A DNA stretch of 64,000 bases from Vibrio metoecus (GTDB taxonomy: Bacteria; Pseudomonadota; Gammaproteobacteria; Enterobacterales; Vibrionaceae): contig NZ_CP035687.1 in assembly GCF_009665255.1 (NCBI RefSeq), positions 124,001 to 188,000 of the forward strand. The letters are read 5' to 3'. The notes under the pieces are model-generated. The model saw only the letters and a program-made list of their open reading frames with translations, searched no databases and had not been told where the DNA came from. The translations under genes were made by a program, and so were the position numbers. Below, piece after piece: positions 48,215-58,151 of this stretch. The first letter of the stretch is position 1. Each line of letters opens with the position of its first letter.

Positions 48215-49318
48215 ATGAAGAATGCTTATCTACTGCTGACACCGGGACCGCTTTCCACCTCAGAATCCGTGCGTGAAGCCATGCTTAAAGACTGGTGTAC
48301 TTGGGATGATGATTACAACTTAGAGATTGTTGAAGTGATCCGCCGCAAACTCGTCACACTGGCCACCACACAATCCGGTTACACCTCCGTGTTGATGCAA
48401 GGCAGTGGCACCGCTTCTGTCGAAGCCACCATTGGAAGCGTGATGTTGCCCACCGATAAGCTGCTCGTGATTGACAATGGTGCTTATGGGGCACGCATCG
48501 CACAAATCGCACAATACCTGAATATCGCATGTCGTGTTATTGCTCCCGGAGAAACGGTGCAACCAAATCTTGATGAGATTACCGATCTGCTGACCCATGA
48601 TCCGGCAATTACGCATGTGGCGATTGTGCACTGCGAAACCACCACTGGCATGCTGAACCCGATTGCCGAGGTGGCTAAGCTCGCTAAACAGCATGGCAAG
48701 CGTGTGATTCTCGATGCGATGTCGAGCTTTGGCGGTATTCCGATGGATATTGGTGCTCTGGGTATCGATTTTATGATCAGCTCAGCCAACAAATGCATTC
48801 AAGGGGTGCCGGGATTTGGTTTTGTGATTGCCAAACGCAGCGAGCTTGAACAGTGCCAAGGCCGCGCACGCTCACTTACTTTAGATCTGTTCGACCAATG
48901 GCAATGTATGGAGAAAAATCACGGCAAGTGGCGTTTTACCTCTCCCACTCATACGGTTCGTGCGTTCTACCAAGCGTTACTTGAGTTGGAAAACGAAGGT
49001 GGCATCGCGGCGCGCTATCAGCGTTATCAGACCAATCAGACCAAATTGGTGAAAGGCATGCGTGAACTGGGTTTTGCCCCGTTACTACCAGAAAAGCTGC
49101 ATTCCCCCATCATCACCTCTTTCTATTCACCTGAACATTCGGATTACCAGTTTGCGGAGTTTTATCAGCGCTTAAAACAGCAAGGCTTTGTGATTTATCC
49201 CGGCAAAGTCAGTCACGCTGACTGCTTCCGTATTGGCAATATTGGTGAGGTGTATCCGCAAGATATTGAGCGCCTACTGAGCGCCATGCAACACGCTATG
49301 TATTGGCAACAAGCGTAA
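48215..49318 (+). CDS. phnW: 2-Aminoethylphosphonate--pyruvate transaminase
   Basis: 367 residues from ATG 48215 ([20 protein letters not shown]), with AAGGA 7 nt upstream; upstream in-frame starts are poorer. This is the standard PhnW length. Class V aminotransferase: TPGPL start, [16 protein letters not shown] and the PLP lysine in [12 protein letters not shown]. Turns AEP and pyruvate into phosphonoacetaldehyde and alanine. First gene of phnW-pbfA-phnX. Confidence 0.96.
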   Translation: MKNAYLLLTPGPLSTSESVREAMLKDWCTWDDDYNLEIVEVIRRKLVTLATTQSGYTSVLMQGSGTASVEATIGSVMLPTDKLLVIDNGAYGARIAQIAQYLNIACRVIAPGETVQPNLDEITDLLTHDPAITHVAIVHCETTTGMLNPIAEVAKLAKQHGKRVILDAMSSFGGIPMDIGALGIDFMISSANKCIQGVPGFGFVIAKRSELEQCQGRARSLTLDLFDQWQCMEKNHGKWRFTSPTHTVRAFYQALLELENEGGIAARYQRYQTNQTKLVKGMRELGFAPLLPEKLHSPIITSFYSPEHSDYQFAEFYQRLKQQGFVIYPGKVSHADCFRIGNIGEVYPQDIERLLSAMQHAMYWQQA

Positions 49319-49334
49319 ACGGTTAGGAAAAACG

Positions 49335-50732
49335 ATGAAAGCATTCGAACCCCTCTCACCGCATAGCGCAACTCACTGGCGTAGTGAAGGTGATATCAAT
49401 ACCACCGCCGCACGTCGCGATTGGCTAACGCAGGTGAATGATGAAACAACCCAGAATTTGTTACAACGTGACGCGAATGTGTTTCTGCATCAAGCCATGT
49501 CCACACCTTGCCTCGATGCATTGGCCAGTGCAGCGGGCTGCTATTTGTATGATGTGTCAGGGAAAAGTTATCTCGATTTTCATGGCAATAATGTGCATCA
49601 ACTTGGTCATGGTCATCCGCAGGTGATCGAAAAAATCACCGAACAGATGCAAACCTTACCTTTCGCCCCGCGCCGTTTTACCCATGACACCGCGATTCGC
49701 TGCGCAGAAAAGCTCACGGAGATTGCCGGCGGTGAGCTAAACCGAGTGCTGTTTGCTCCCGGCGGCACTTCGGTGATTGGTATGGCGCTCAAATTAGCCC
49801 GTCATGTCACGCAGAATTTTAAAGTGGTCAGTTTGTGGGATGCTTTTCATGGCGCGTCGCTGGATGCGATCTCCGTTGGCGGCGAAGCTTGTTTCCGCCA
49901 AGGCATGGGACCGCTGATGGCAGGCGTGGAGCGTATTCCTCCAGCCATCACTTATCGCGGTGCATTTCCCCGCGAAGACGGCAGCGATGTGCACTACGCC
50001 GACTACTTGGAATACGTGATTGAAAAAGAAGGCGGCATTGGCGCATTCATCGCCGAAGCGGTACGCAATACCGATGTACAAGTACCAAGCCGCGCCTATT
50101 GGCAGCGGGTGCGGGAAATCTGCGATAAACACAATGTGCTTTTGATCATTGATGACATTCCCAACGGCATGGGGCGCAGCGGCGAGTGGTTTACTCACCA
50201 AGCGTTTGGCATCGAGCCTGATATTTTGTGTATCGGCAAAGGTTTGGGGGCTGGACTTATCCCCATCGCGGCCCTCCTCACCAAAGAAAAATACAACACC
50301 GCCGCGCAGGTTTCTTTGGGGCATTACACCCATGAAAAAAGCCCGCTGGGCTGCGCTGCCGCATTAGCCACGATTGAAGTGATTGAGCAGCACAACTTAC
50401 TCGCCAAAGTGCAGGCTGATAGCGTTTATATGCGTCAACGTCTTAGTCAAATGCAGCAGCAATTTTCACTGATTGGGGATGTGCGCGGTATCGGATTGCT
50501 TTGGGGCATCGAACTGGTGACCGATCGCGAGACCAAACAGCGTGCTCACGATGAAGCCGAGGCCATACTCTATCACTGCTTACGTAATGGGCTGAGCTTT
50601 AAAGTCTCACAAGGCAATGTGATTCAACTTAGTCCACCTTTGATCATTTCACGCCAAGAGCTGGATCAAGCTCTCGATATTCTCTATTCCGCTTTGCTCG
50701 CTGTTAGCCAGCAAATGGGTTACTCACGTTAA
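49335..50732 (+). CDS. pbfA: PbfA-type (R)-1-hydroxy-2-aminoethylphosphonate ammonia-lyase
   Basis: 465 residues of class III aminotransferase fold: LFAPGGTSVIGMALKLAR, LIIDDIPNGMGRSGEW (aspartate that binds the pyridine nitrogen) and the PLP lysine in CIGKGLGAGLIP. Genes of this type set between phnW and phnX have been shown to be lyases that turn (R)-1-hydroxy-AEP into phosphonoacetaldehyde and ammonia, rather than transaminases. That assignment is from context and family knowledge. Begins 16 bp after phnW and ends 6 bp before phnX. Confidence 0.87.
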   Translation: MKAFEPLSPHSATHWRSEGDINTTAARRDWLTQVNDETTQNLLQRDANVFLHQAMSTPCLDALASAAGCYLYDVSGKSYLDFHGNNVHQLGHGHPQVIEKITEQMQTLPFAPRRFTHDTAIRCAEKLTEIAGGELNRVLFAPGGTSVIGMALKLARHVTQNFKVVSLWDAFHGASLDAISVGGEACFRQGMGPLMAGVERIPPAITYRGAFPREDGSDVHYADYLEYVIEKEGGIGAFIAEAVRNTDVQVPSRAYWQRVREICDKHNVLLIIDDIPNGMGRSGEWFTHQAFGIEPDILCIGKGLGAGLIPIAALLTKEKYNTAAQVSLGHYTHEKSPLGCAAALATIEVIEQHNLLAKVQADSVYMRQRLSQMQQQFSLIGDVRGIGLLWGIELVTDRETKQRAHDEAEAILYHCLRNGLSFKVSQGNVIQLSPPLIISRQELDQALDILYSALLAVSQQMGYSR

Positions 50733-50738
50733 GGAAAA

Positions 50739-51554
50739 ATGATGAACTCTCCGATTCAAGCCGTTATTTTCGATTGGGCTGGCACCATTGTGGATTTTGG
50801 ATCCTTTGCGCCGACCTCGATTTTTGTTGAAGCTTTCAAGCAAGGCTTTGATTTTGAGATTAGCCTTGCCGAGGCTCGCGAGCCGATGGGACTGGGCAAA
50901 TGGCAACACATTGAAGCTGTAGGAAAACTCCCCAGTGTTGCGCAGCGCTGGCAAAAGCAATTTGGACGCCCGATGCAAGCCAGCGATATTGATGCGATTT
51001 ACGCCGCCTTTATGCCGCTGCAAATCGCCAAAGTCGCCGATCACGCAGCACCGATTCCTCACTCACTTGAAGTGGTTGAACAGATCCGATCGCGCGGGAT
51101 CAAAATCGGATCTTGCTCTGGTTATCCACGCCAAGTGATGGATGTGCTGATCGCTGCGGCTGCCGATTACGGTTATCGTCCCGATTATGTAGTTGCCACT
51201 GATGATTTAGCGCAAGGTGGCCGCCCCGCCCCTTTTATGGCACTCAAAAATGTCATTGAGCTTGGCGTGACCGATGTACGCGCTTGCGTGAAAGTCGATG
51301 ATGCCCTGCCCGGCATCGAGGAAGGCCATAATGCGGGTATGTGGACAGTCGGTTTACTGCTGTCAGGCAACGAAGCCGGGTTAACCCTTGAAGAGTACCA
51401 ACATGCTGATGACCAAACGCTACAAGCGGCGCGCGAACGTGCACAAGCCAAACTGCAACAGGCAAAACCGCATTATTTGATCGATACGGTTGCAGACTTG
51501 CCTGCCGCGCTCGCACAAATTGAGCAAAGATTATTAGCCGGTGAACGCCCTTAA
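50739..51554 (+). CDS. phnX: Phosphonoacetaldehyde hydrolase
   Basis: 271 residues, HAD superfamily. Nucleophile Asp12 in [13 protein letters not shown], the Schiff-base lysine region [19 protein letters not shown], and [14 protein letters not shown] near the end. Splits phosphonoacetaldehyde into acetaldehyde and phosphate, the last step of AEP breakdown. ATG 50742 is an equally likely start, with AAGGAAAA ahead. Confidence 0.96.
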   Translation: MMNSPIQAVIFDWAGTIVDFGSFAPTSIFVEAFKQGFDFEISLAEAREPMGLGKWQHIEAVGKLPSVAQRWQKQFGRPMQASDIDAIYAAFMPLQIAKVADHAAPIPHSLEVVEQIRSRGIKIGSCSGYPRQVMDVLIAAAADYGYRPDYVVATDDLAQGGRPAPFMALKNVIELGVTDVRACVKVDDALPGIEEGHNAGMWTVGLLLSGNEAGLTLEEYQHADDQTLQAARERAQAKLQQAKPHYLIDTVADLPAALAQIEQRLLAGERP

Positions 51555-51674
51555 GCGGTCAGTTCGTTTACTCCATTTCTCGCTCCCCTTCTAAAAAACT
51601 GGTTACCTATTGGGGGCTTGAAATCTTCTGCTATGCGAGCTATGGTTAGTCAGACAACTTAACAAAACTGATTG

Positions 51675-51705
51675 ATACCGCCCTGTTTTCAGGGCGGTAT
51701 TTATT
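51675..51705 (+). terminator. Hairpin between phnX and rnk
   Basis: ATACCGCCCTG, loop TTTT, CAGGGCGGTAT: perfect 11-bp stem followed by TTATTT, then the rnk ribosome site GGGAGGA (51708-51714). It is 120 bp after phnX, so may end phn transcripts or act as an rnk leader structure. Confidence 0.75.
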
Positions 51706-51718
51706 TGGGAGGAATAAA

Positions 51719-52126
51719 ATGTCTCAACTTAATACTATCGTGGTGTCCACTCGCGATATGGACAGAATCAGCCAGTTGATGGATAACCTAGCCACTTTGT
51801 CGCCAGAGCTAGAGAAACTGGAAGAAGAATTGGATCGCGCCACTGTGCTCGAACCTGCAGAGATGCCAGAGGATGTCGTCACCATGAATTCTACGGTGCG
51901 CTTTAAGTTCTCAGGTAGCGATGAAGTGATGGAAAAAACCTTGGTGTATCCAAACGATGTGAAAAGCAGCGCGGATGTTTCGATTTTCGCCCCTGTGGGA
52001 AGCGCATTGCTTGGTTTAGCAGTCGGTCAACAATTGGCTTGGCCAATGCCGGGCGGTACTCTCAAAACCCTCGAAATCATCGATATCGTCTATCAACCTG
52101 AACGCGCTGGCGAATTCCACCGTTAA
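51719..52126 (+). CDS. rnk: Regulator of nucleoside diphosphate kinase (GreA-like)
   Basis: 135 residues, the length of E. coli Rnk. N-terminal short coiled coil (DMDRISQLMDNLATLSPELEKLEEELDRA region) and C-terminal GreA/GreB FKBP-like domain (VTMNSTVRFKFSGSDEVMEKTLVYP; ISIFAPVGSALLGLAVGQ-like block). Rnk binds RNA polymerase and affects nucleotide pools in E. coli. Strong GGGAGGA ribosome site. Confidence 0.88.
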   Translation: MSQLNTIVVSTRDMDRISQLMDNLATLSPELEKLEEELDRATVLEPAEMPEDVVTMNSTVRFKFSGSDEVMEKTLVYPNDVKSSADVSIFAPVGSALLGLAVGQQLAWPMPGGTLKTLEIIDIVYQPERAGEFHR

Positions 52127-52136
52127 TCAGGTATCC

Positions 52137-52161
52137 GGTGCAAAGTGTTTCACTTTGCACC
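52137..52161. terminator. Hairpin after rnk
   Basis: GGTGCAAAGTG, loop TTT, CACTTTGCACC: perfect 11-bp stem 10 bp after the rnk stop, without T-run. Confidence 0.6.
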
Positions 52162-52184
52162 AGGAGCGCCTCGCTTATGAATAA

Positions 52185-52217
52185 ATAAAAAATCCGATCA
52201 TCATTAATGACCGGACT
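52185..52217 (-). terminator. Terminator of the CGTase gene
   Basis: Minus strand: AGTCCGGTCAT and ATGATCGGATT pair with two G-T wobbles across 5 bases, followed by TTTTT. 34 bp after the stop. Confidence 0.7.
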
Positions 52218-52250
52218 TATATTCTCAGCGTCATTCAACCCTGTTTTCGG

Positions 52251-54221
52251 TTAGAAAGAACCTTGGCTGGCACTGCTACTGCTATGAAGTTGGTTATTTG
52301 CGCCTGATTGCCAAACCACATTCAACGCTGGATTGGTCTCATTGCGCTTTAAACACTTCCACTCAATGCTTTGTGTGGCCGGCACGCGAATAGTCGCACT
52401 CCACGTCGGATACTGTGTCGGAGCAAGCTTCACTGCATCTGCCGGCATCCAATTGCCGAGTTGAGCGACACTGCCCACTGCATAAACACTTTGACCAAGA
52501 TTGGTGTAACCGTTGTAACAAGTGAACGTTACGCTTTTCAACGTTGGATCAACGCTACCACTATCTACGGCATGCAATACCACCGCTTGGTTTTGTGCCA
52601 AATGGAACGTCGCCTGCCCGCCAGTCACGCTCACACTATCGTCACCAATCAAGTTAATGTGGTTACCGTCCTGTAGTGCTAAGTTACTTACCGTGACCGA
52701 CGTTGCAGGACCACGGTTGAGCGCCACGGTCACCACATCGTTGCCCTCTTTACGCTCATACACCAAAATATCGTCATTTACCCAACGCTGCGTATAGCTG
52801 CCGCGTTGAATCGCTAAGCTGTTTTGGCGTAGTTCAGTCAGCGCTTGGATGATCTTAAACGCTTGCGTATCTTGGCTAAAGCTTGGCATTTTTTCACGGT
52901 TGTACGGGTCACTCCCCACTTGACCAAACGCATTTTGAGTAAAGTTTGCCGAGTAGTGCTCCGTACCGTAGTAAATCGCCGGAATACCGCGCACCGTCAT
53001 GGTCGCGACCAAACCTAAATTAACGCGCTGCTGGGCAAATACTTCACTCTGGTTGCCACCCGCTTCGTTGTTACCTGGGCCAAACGTCGAGGCACTAGAG
53101 CGCAATGCAGTCGAGATACGTGCCATATCATGGTTATCCATAAACACCACTTGCCAATCATCGCTGGTGAAAACAGATTTACGTGTTTCCAAATAGTTGT
53201 TCAGCGTTTTCATGCTGTTGCCTGCACGGCTGGCCAACACGCGCTCTAACGTATCTCGAAAACCGAAATCAAGTAACGCTGAGCCAGAGGTGTTGGCGTA
53301 GTCAATCGCGTAGCCATCAATTCCTGTGGTGGTATTGGCACTGGCACCAAACCATTCGCCGAAGAAGTAGAAGCCTTCGCGACCCAGCGTTTTGCTGTAG
53401 TTATGGATGTCCGTCGTCCACTGTTGGATAAAGGATTTATCCATGTGTTTAATGGCATCAATACGAATCGCATCCACCCCTGCATCTATCCAGAATTTTG
53501 CGCCATCTAACAAATACTGATAAACATTGGCATCGGATTGATTGAAGTCAGAAAGGTTAAATAAGTTGAAGTTACGGACTTGATACCAATCGTTCCAGTT
53601 GGTCACACCGCCGTTGTGGTGATACCAATTGGTGCCTGCTGCAACATCGCTGTTGTAATCGGTAATGAACTGCCCATCACGATACAGCGCGCCATATTCA
53701 TTTTCATCGTTGCCATTCGAATGGTTAGGCGCATAGTCAAGAACCAACTTCATGTTGTATTCGGGGCTGTGCATTAGGGCGGTCAGCTCTTTGAAATCCT
53801 CCAACGTGCCGAAATGCTCATCGACGCGGAAGAAATCTCGTCCCCAGTAACCGTGATAGCCCGCGCCACCATTGGCATCGAGGTTATCGGCGTTGTCCAC
53901 TGGTGGCGTGATCCAAATCGCCGTTATACCCAGTGATTTTAAGTACGGCAGTTTGTTAATTAAGCCACGAAGGTCTCCACCGACATACTTTTTCAAGTTG
54001 TTCGGATCGTAAGTCGCTGGATTATGGCCTGTGTTGTTACTCACATCGCCATCGCTGAAACGATCAAGAAAAACGAAGTAGATCGTTTCTTTGCGAAAAT
54101 CGAGAAAAGTGCCACTTTCCGCCTGCGAACTGGTCGCAGCGTAAAGTGTTGGGCTAAACATCAGTCCATTTGCAGCAATAGCCGCCAGCAGCGCACTGCA
54201 AAGCAAAGTGCGTTTTTTCAT
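52251..54221 (-). CDS. cgt: Cyclodextrin glucanotransferase (secreted, GH13 with CBM20)
   Basis: 656 residues, essentially the length of Klebsiella oxytoca CGTase, which it follows closely from memory (DFRKETIYFVFLDRFSDGD start; GSF end). Signal peptide to ~residue 29 (LYAAT). GH13 motifs: DYAPNHSN, nucleophile Asp255 in IRIDAIKH, acid/base Glu289 in FFGEWF, Asp365 in FMDNHD. Phe221 (NLFNLSD) takes the central Tyr/Phe place typical of CGTases. C-terminal CBM20 starch-binding domain from ~residue 556 (VTFTCYNGYTNLGQSVYAVG). It makes cyclodextrins from starch outside the cell. A plain alpha-amylase is less likely given the cym neighbours. Confidence 0.87.
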   Translation of the reverse strand: MKKRTLLCSALLAAIAANGLMFSPTLYAATSSQAESGTFLDFRKETIYFVFLDRFSDGDVSNNTGHNPATYDPNNLKKYVGGDLRGLINKLPYLKSLGITAIWITPPVDNADNLDANGGAGYHGYWGRDFFRVDEHFGTLEDFKELTALMHSPEYNMKLVLDYAPNHSNGNDENEYGALYRDGQFITDYNSDVAAGTNWYHHNGGVTNWNDWYQVRNFNLFNLSDFNQSDANVYQYLLDGAKFWIDAGVDAIRIDAIKHMDKSFIQQWTTDIHNYSKTLGREGFYFFGEWFGASANTTTGIDGYAIDYANTSGSALLDFGFRDTLERVLASRAGNSMKTLNNYLETRKSVFTSDDWQVVFMDNHDMARISTALRSSASTFGPGNNEAGGNQSEVFAQQRVNLGLVATMTVRGIPAIYYGTEHYSANFTQNAFGQVGSDPYNREKMPSFSQDTQAFKIIQALTELRQNSLAIQRGSYTQRWVNDDILVYERKEGNDVVTVALNRGPATSVTVSNLALQDGNHINLIGDDSVSVTGGQATFHLAQNQAVVLHAVDSGSVDPTLKSVTFTCYNGYTNLGQSVYAVGSVAQLGNWMPADAVKLAPTQYPTWSATIRVPATQSIEWKCLKRNETNPALNVVWQSGANNQLHSSSSASQGSF

Positions 54222-54258
54222 TGGAGATCCCCCGTGGTTTGTGAAAATGAACCGGGAA

Positions 54259-55389
54259 CTATTCCCGGTTGTTGGTTAAATTCTTTTCACTGTAGAAATC
54301 GAAGATATGGCAGAAGGCAGTATTGAGGTTAAAGCGAATCGGCTTACCAATATTGGCTGTAGTGATCGTTTGATCGTTCACACGGGCAATAAGCTCTTTT
54401 CCTCCGACTTTGAAATAGAGGTACTTTTCATTCCCCATGTTTTCAACCACCGTCAAAATGCCTTCGAAAGCGTTAATCGTGTCATCCGGTTCGGCAACAC
54501 GAATATGTTCAGGACGAATACCAAAACAGACGGGTTTGTTGATGTATTCACGCAACGCCTTCTGCTTTTCTACTGGAATGAACATACGAATGCCGTTACT
54601 GATTTCGATATAGAGCTGTCCGTTGTCCTCACGGATCACGGTGTCAATCAAGTTCATTGCGGGTGATCCAATGAAACTCGCCACAAATTTGTTAGCGGGA
54701 TAGTTGTACAAATTCGCTGGGGTATCGACTTGCATAATCTTGCCAAGGTTTAGTACGCAAATACGATCACCTAAGGTCAATGCTTCGGTCTGATCATGGG
54801 TTACATAGATCATGGTTGCCGGATTACCTTCTTCTTTTAGCGATTGATGTAACTGAGCAATTTTGACTCGCATCGACACACGCAGTTTTGCGTCAAGGTT
54901 GGATAAAGGCTCATCAAATAAGAAGACATCTGGCTTACGCACAATTGCACGCCCAACGGCAACACGCTGACGCTGTCCACCAGACATCTCTTTCGGTTTA
55001 CGATACAAAAGGTCAGTGATTTCCAGCTTTTCAGCCGCTTCTTCCACACGGCGCTTAATCTCCTCTTTCGGCCGCTTTTGCATTTTCAAACCAAAGGCCA
55101 TGTTATCGAACACGGTTTTGTGCGGATAAAGCGCATAGTTTTGAAACACCATTGCGATGCCTCGATCTTTCGGTGGTAAGTCGTTTACCACTTTATTACC
55201 AATGTGGATTTCACCGCCTGAAATGCTTTCCAGCCCCGCGATCATGCGCAAGGTGGTCGATTTTGCGCAGCCCGATGGCCCCACAAACACCATAAATTCG
55301 CCTTCGCGAATATCCAGATCTATGCCATGGACAGCTTTAAAACCGTTCTCATATTTTTTTTCTACTTTACGTAAGCTAACCGTTGCCAT
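54259..55389 (-). CDS. cymD: MalK/CymD-type sugar ABC transporter ATPase
   Basis: 376 residues from ATG 55389 ([20 protein letters not shown]), with GGAGAG 4 nt upstream. Walker A is [10 protein letters not shown], with Ala where most relatives have Gly; signature [14 protein letters not shown]; Walker [14 protein letters not shown]-terminal TOBE/OB regulatory domain. It is the only ATPase near the cymEFG permease genes, so should drive cyclodextrin import though encoded on the other strand. 37 bp before the CGTase gene. Confidence 0.85.
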   Translation of the reverse strand: MATVSLRKVEKKYENGFKAVHGIDLDIREGEFMVFVGPSGCAKSTTLRMIAGLESISGGEIHIGNKVVNDLPPKDRGIAMVFQNYALYPHKTVFDNMAFGLKMQKRPKEEIKRRVEEAAEKLEITDLLYRKPKEMSGGQRQRVAVGRAIVRKPDVFLFDEPLSNLDAKLRVSMRVKIAQLHQSLKEEGNPATMIYVTHDQTEALTLGDRICVLNLGKIMQVDTPANLYNYPANKFVASFIGSPAMNLIDTVIREDNGQLYIEISNGIRMFIPVEKQKALREYINKPVCFGIRPEHIRVAEPDDTINAFEGILTVVENMGNEKYLYFKVGGKELIARVNDQTITTANIGKPIRFNLNTAFCHIFDFYSEKNLTNNRE

Positions 55390-55517
55390 GAATCTCTCCA
55401 CTTACCAAAAGGGTATAAAATTGGTTTTCAACTTACCGAGACAGACTGACTCACAATCTGCCTCGGTAAGTGAGGTAACTGAACCGAAATTCAGTTACCA
55501 ACCCTGCATTATCAATA

Positions 55518-56003
55518 TCACTGACACTCAGAAATCATCGCTAGCAATGGGGTTTTGTCCGCTGCAATTTGAATGCTCCAAACGTACTTGCCATCTTTGG
55601 GTATATTCACCACTGTATTTTTTGCAAAGCCGCCACGTTTGAGTTCTTTAAGTTGGCCGACCGTCATTTCCATGCCGGAAGCAGTAAACTGCGGCGTCCA
55701 ACTCATAGTGGCAAATTGCAAACTCACGTTACCCGCTTTCTCATCTACGACCACTTGATAGAGACCATCACCTTTGTAACCCATTTTGTGGTTATCCATG
55801 TGAATCCACTGCCCTTCAGGAAAGGTACCAACGACAAATAATGATGGGCGAATTGGCCCACGGTCATCGGCTAGCGTTGGTAAAGTACAATCTGTAAAAC
55901 GCGCATCAATATTGGTTGCTGCAGGAGCAGTTTGTTCAGTCGTGCTGGCACAACCGGCCAGTAACGCGGTGGCGGTCGCTGCAATAAGAAGTGTATGTTT
56001 CAT
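55518..56003 (-). CDS. Small outer-membrane lipoprotein of the cyclodextrin locus
   Basis: 161 residues: lipoprotein signal LLIAATATALLAGC (lipobox LLAGC), a short Thr/Ala linker, then one ~115-residue domain rich in strands and aromatic residues (FVVGTFPEGQWIHMDNHKMGYKGDG; TMSWTPQFTAS). That outline recalls starch-binding-type beta sandwiches attached to pullulanases, but I do not recognise the family. Two cysteines remain in the mature part (TDCTLP and the C-terminal ECQ). Position between the LpxD paralogue and the ATPase suggests surface capture of glucans. Confidence 0.7.
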   Translation of the reverse strand: MKHTLLIAATATALLAGCASTTEQTAPAATNIDARFTDCTLPTLADDRGPIRPSLFVVGTFPEGQWIHMDNHKMGYKGDGLYQVVVDEKAGNVSLQFATMSWTPQFTASGMEMTVGQLKELKRGGFAKNTVVNIPKDGKYVWSIQIAADKTPLLAMISECQ

Positions 56004-56086
56004 AACGAATCCTTGGTTATTTCGTTCTCGTTTCTATCCAGCGGAGTCCGAACTGCCTGCTCCGCGTTGTCGATTGTGTTCGCTTG

Positions 56087-57097
56087 TTAGGCAGATTTCT
56101 TGTCAAACAGGCGGGCAAACCAGTGCTTTTGCTCAGGTGGCGATTTTTTAAACTGCTCATAGTGCTGAGTCAGTTTGTTCAAAACCGCAAGATTACGGTA
56201 ATAGGCTTTCGATTCTTTAGCCGGATAACCAAACAAATCACTACCGGGTGGACAAGAATGACTCACCCCCGATTTGGCTTTGATCACCGAATGGCTGCCA
56301 ATATGAATGTGTCCAGCGGTACCCACTTGACCATGGACGACAACATGATCACCCAATACGGTGTGCCCGGCGAAACCGCATTGAGAGATGATCAAACAGT
56401 GTTTACCAATGCGGCAGTCATGGCCAATTTGCACTTGATTGTCGATTTTGCTGCCTTTGCCAATCACAGTGTCGCCGAATGTGCCGCGATCTATGGTGTT
56501 ATTACAGCCGATTTCCACATCGTCCTCGATAATGACGCGTCCAACGCTTTCCACGCGCTGATAGCTACCATCTTTGCCAGACATGTATTCAAAGCTGTAG
56601 TTACCAATCGAATTATTGGAATCGATGGTGACGTTGTTGCCGATCACCGTTCCCTCTTTGATCACCGTATTGGCGTGAATCGCCACGTTGTTACCGATGG
56701 TCACACCATTCATAATGCGGACGCCGGGCATAAAATGGCATCCTTCCCCTATTTGGCAATGTTTGCCGATATATACCCCATCAATGGTCGATGTGTTGCC
56801 TTGATCAAACAGCTGATATTTATGGACTTTGTAATAACGCAGTAATTGATTAATTTTCTCAACATCCAAGTGTTCAATCACAATGTGCGCTTTAACTGGG
56901 CTTTGTAAAATTGCCGATGGGCCAATCAGTACATCAGCTGAGGTTTCAGAAAGCTGTTTAAGATCCGAGCGAGCAAAGACAATCGCAAGGCCGCCGTGGA
57001 TGTCACTGACCACTGGACGTATTGTCTCCACTATCAACGAGGCATCTCCCTCGACTCGCCCTGATAAACTTTGCGCAATTTCTGAAACACTCAGCAT
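56087..57097 (-). CDS. LpxD-type UDP-3-O-acylglucosamine N-acyltransferase paralogue
   Basis: 336 residues (E. coli LpxD is 341). N-terminal uridine-binding domain ([20 protein letters not shown]), then a left-handed beta helix of hexapeptide repeats ([20 protein letters not shown]), and a C-terminal helix. The catalytic histidine is kept: His226 in [20 protein letters not shown] matches the DRG...DT signature. LpxD adds the N-linked acyl chain in lipid A synthesis. The usual gene sits with lpxA/fabZ, so this is probably a second copy. It lies 19 bp after the porin gene on the same strand. Acceptor and acyl donor are unknown. Confidence 0.8.
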   Translation of the reverse strand: MLSVSEIAQSLSGRVEGDASLIVETIRPVVSDIHGGLAIVFARSDLKQLSETSADVLIGPSAILQSPVKAHIVIEHLDVEKINQLLRYYKVHKYQLFDQGNTSTIDGVYIGKHCQIGEGCHFMPGVRIMNGVTIGNNVAIHANTVIKEGTVIGNNVTIDSNNSIGNYSFEYMSGKDGSYQRVESVGRVIIEDDVEIGCNNTIDRGTFGDTVIGKGSKIDNQVQIGHDCRIGKHCLIISQCGFAGHTVLGDHVVVHGQVGTAGHIHIGSHSVIKAKSGVSHSCPPGSDLFGYPAKESKAYYRNLAVLNKLTQHYEQFKKSPPEQKHWFARLFDKKSA

Positions 57098-57116
57098 GTT
57101 GACCTCTTAACTCAAG

Positions 57117-58151
57117 TTAGAAACGATATAAAGCTTGGAAATAAACGGTGTGCTGTTTCAGCTCGCTTTCATTCTTAGCTTCCCATCCAGCCAGTTTACT
57201 TTTTTCTTCTACTTCATTGGCATACTCATACTCGCCTTTTAGTAACCAGCTATCGCCTACGGCTTGTTCGTAACCTAGGGTCGCTTTGCGAATGTCTTTG
57301 AAGTAATCGACGTTAGCATTGCCTCCACCGCTATTGGCGGCATTATTGGTTTCGTTTTTACCGACGCGAACACGAGCGTACAATACGCCAGCATCGTCAA
57401 AGCTATATTGCACAATCGGTTCAATATACTTTTCGTTGAAGTCACTGATCTCATTGATACCGCCATTGGCTTGGCGATCTTCATTGTCTTTAATTTGGTA
57501 ATACAGCTCGACACCCAATTCCCAATTACCAAAGCGCTTATAAGGTTTAAACAGTAAGCTATACCCATCTTCAATACGCTCACCCCAGTCACTCTTATCT
57601 TCCTTGCTGTAGAGATATTCCAGATTCGAGTAAAAACCCCAGTTATGTTCATTGTTAAAATAGGTGAGATAAGGGCGGAAGCTGTGCTCAGCGAGCTCTT
57701 TGCGTAAACCACTCACATAAGGGGAAAACACTTTACTGTTGGTGTATTCGAGTTCATAGATAGCGCCCGTTGCCCAGCCATTACCTAAATCAAAGCCTTT
57801 GTTGAGTGAAAAAAGATGTTTAATTCCGTCTTCGTTTTCGTAGTAGCTTGGCTCTCTTTGTTCACGATTTTCCAATTTCAAGCCATACAGCGCACTGAAA
57901 TTCCAACGAGCATTGTTGTAGTAAACACCAAACACTTCGTGCGTGGTCGTTCTCTCTTTTTTCTTGTTGCCATTGAAACCATCCGTCACTTTGTCCTCAT
58001 ATTCGAGTGACGTGCCGACATGCCCACCAAATTGCATCGCTTGGTCAAGAAAACCTGCGTCTGCATCCATGCCATGCTCACTGGCTGCAAAGGTAGGAAA
58101 TGAGAGAGCAAGCGCTGCCGCTACGGAGACGGAAATTAACGTTCTTTTCAC
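57117..58151 (-). CDS. cymA: OmpG/CymA-type wide outer-membrane porin
   Basis: 344 residues: signal peptide ([20 protein letters not shown]), then ~14 predicted strands rich in charged and aromatic residues, ending in VYFQALYRF with the C-terminal Phe recognised by the BAM machinery. Strand pattern with [19 protein letters not shown] fits the OmpG family (PF09381) and the CymA cyclodextrin porin. Such monomeric pores pass cyclodextrins that ordinary porins exclude. First gene of the minus-strand arm, divergent from cymE. Confidence 0.8.
   Translation of the reverse strand: MKRTLISVSVAAALALSFPTFAASEHGMDADAGFLDQAMQFGGHVGTSLEYEDKVTDGFNGNKKKERTTTHEVFGVYYNNARWNFSALYGLKLENREQREPSYYENEDGIKHLFSLNKGFDLGNGWATGAIYELEYTNSKVFSPYVSGLRKELAEHSFRPYLTYFNNEHNWGFYSNLEYLYSKEDKSDWGERIEDGYSLLFKPYKRFGNWELGVELYYQIKDNEDRQANGGINEISDFNEKYIEPIVQYSFDDAGVLYARVRVGKNETNNAANSGGGNANVDYFKDIRKATLGYEQAVGDSWLLKGEYEYANEVEEKSKLAGWEAKNESELKQHTVYFQALYRF

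Noticed and set aside
56084..56845. 253-codon plus-strand frame across the lpxD paralogue
   Set aside because: Shadow frame; the minus strand encodes a full hexapeptide-repeat enzyme with its catalytic residues.
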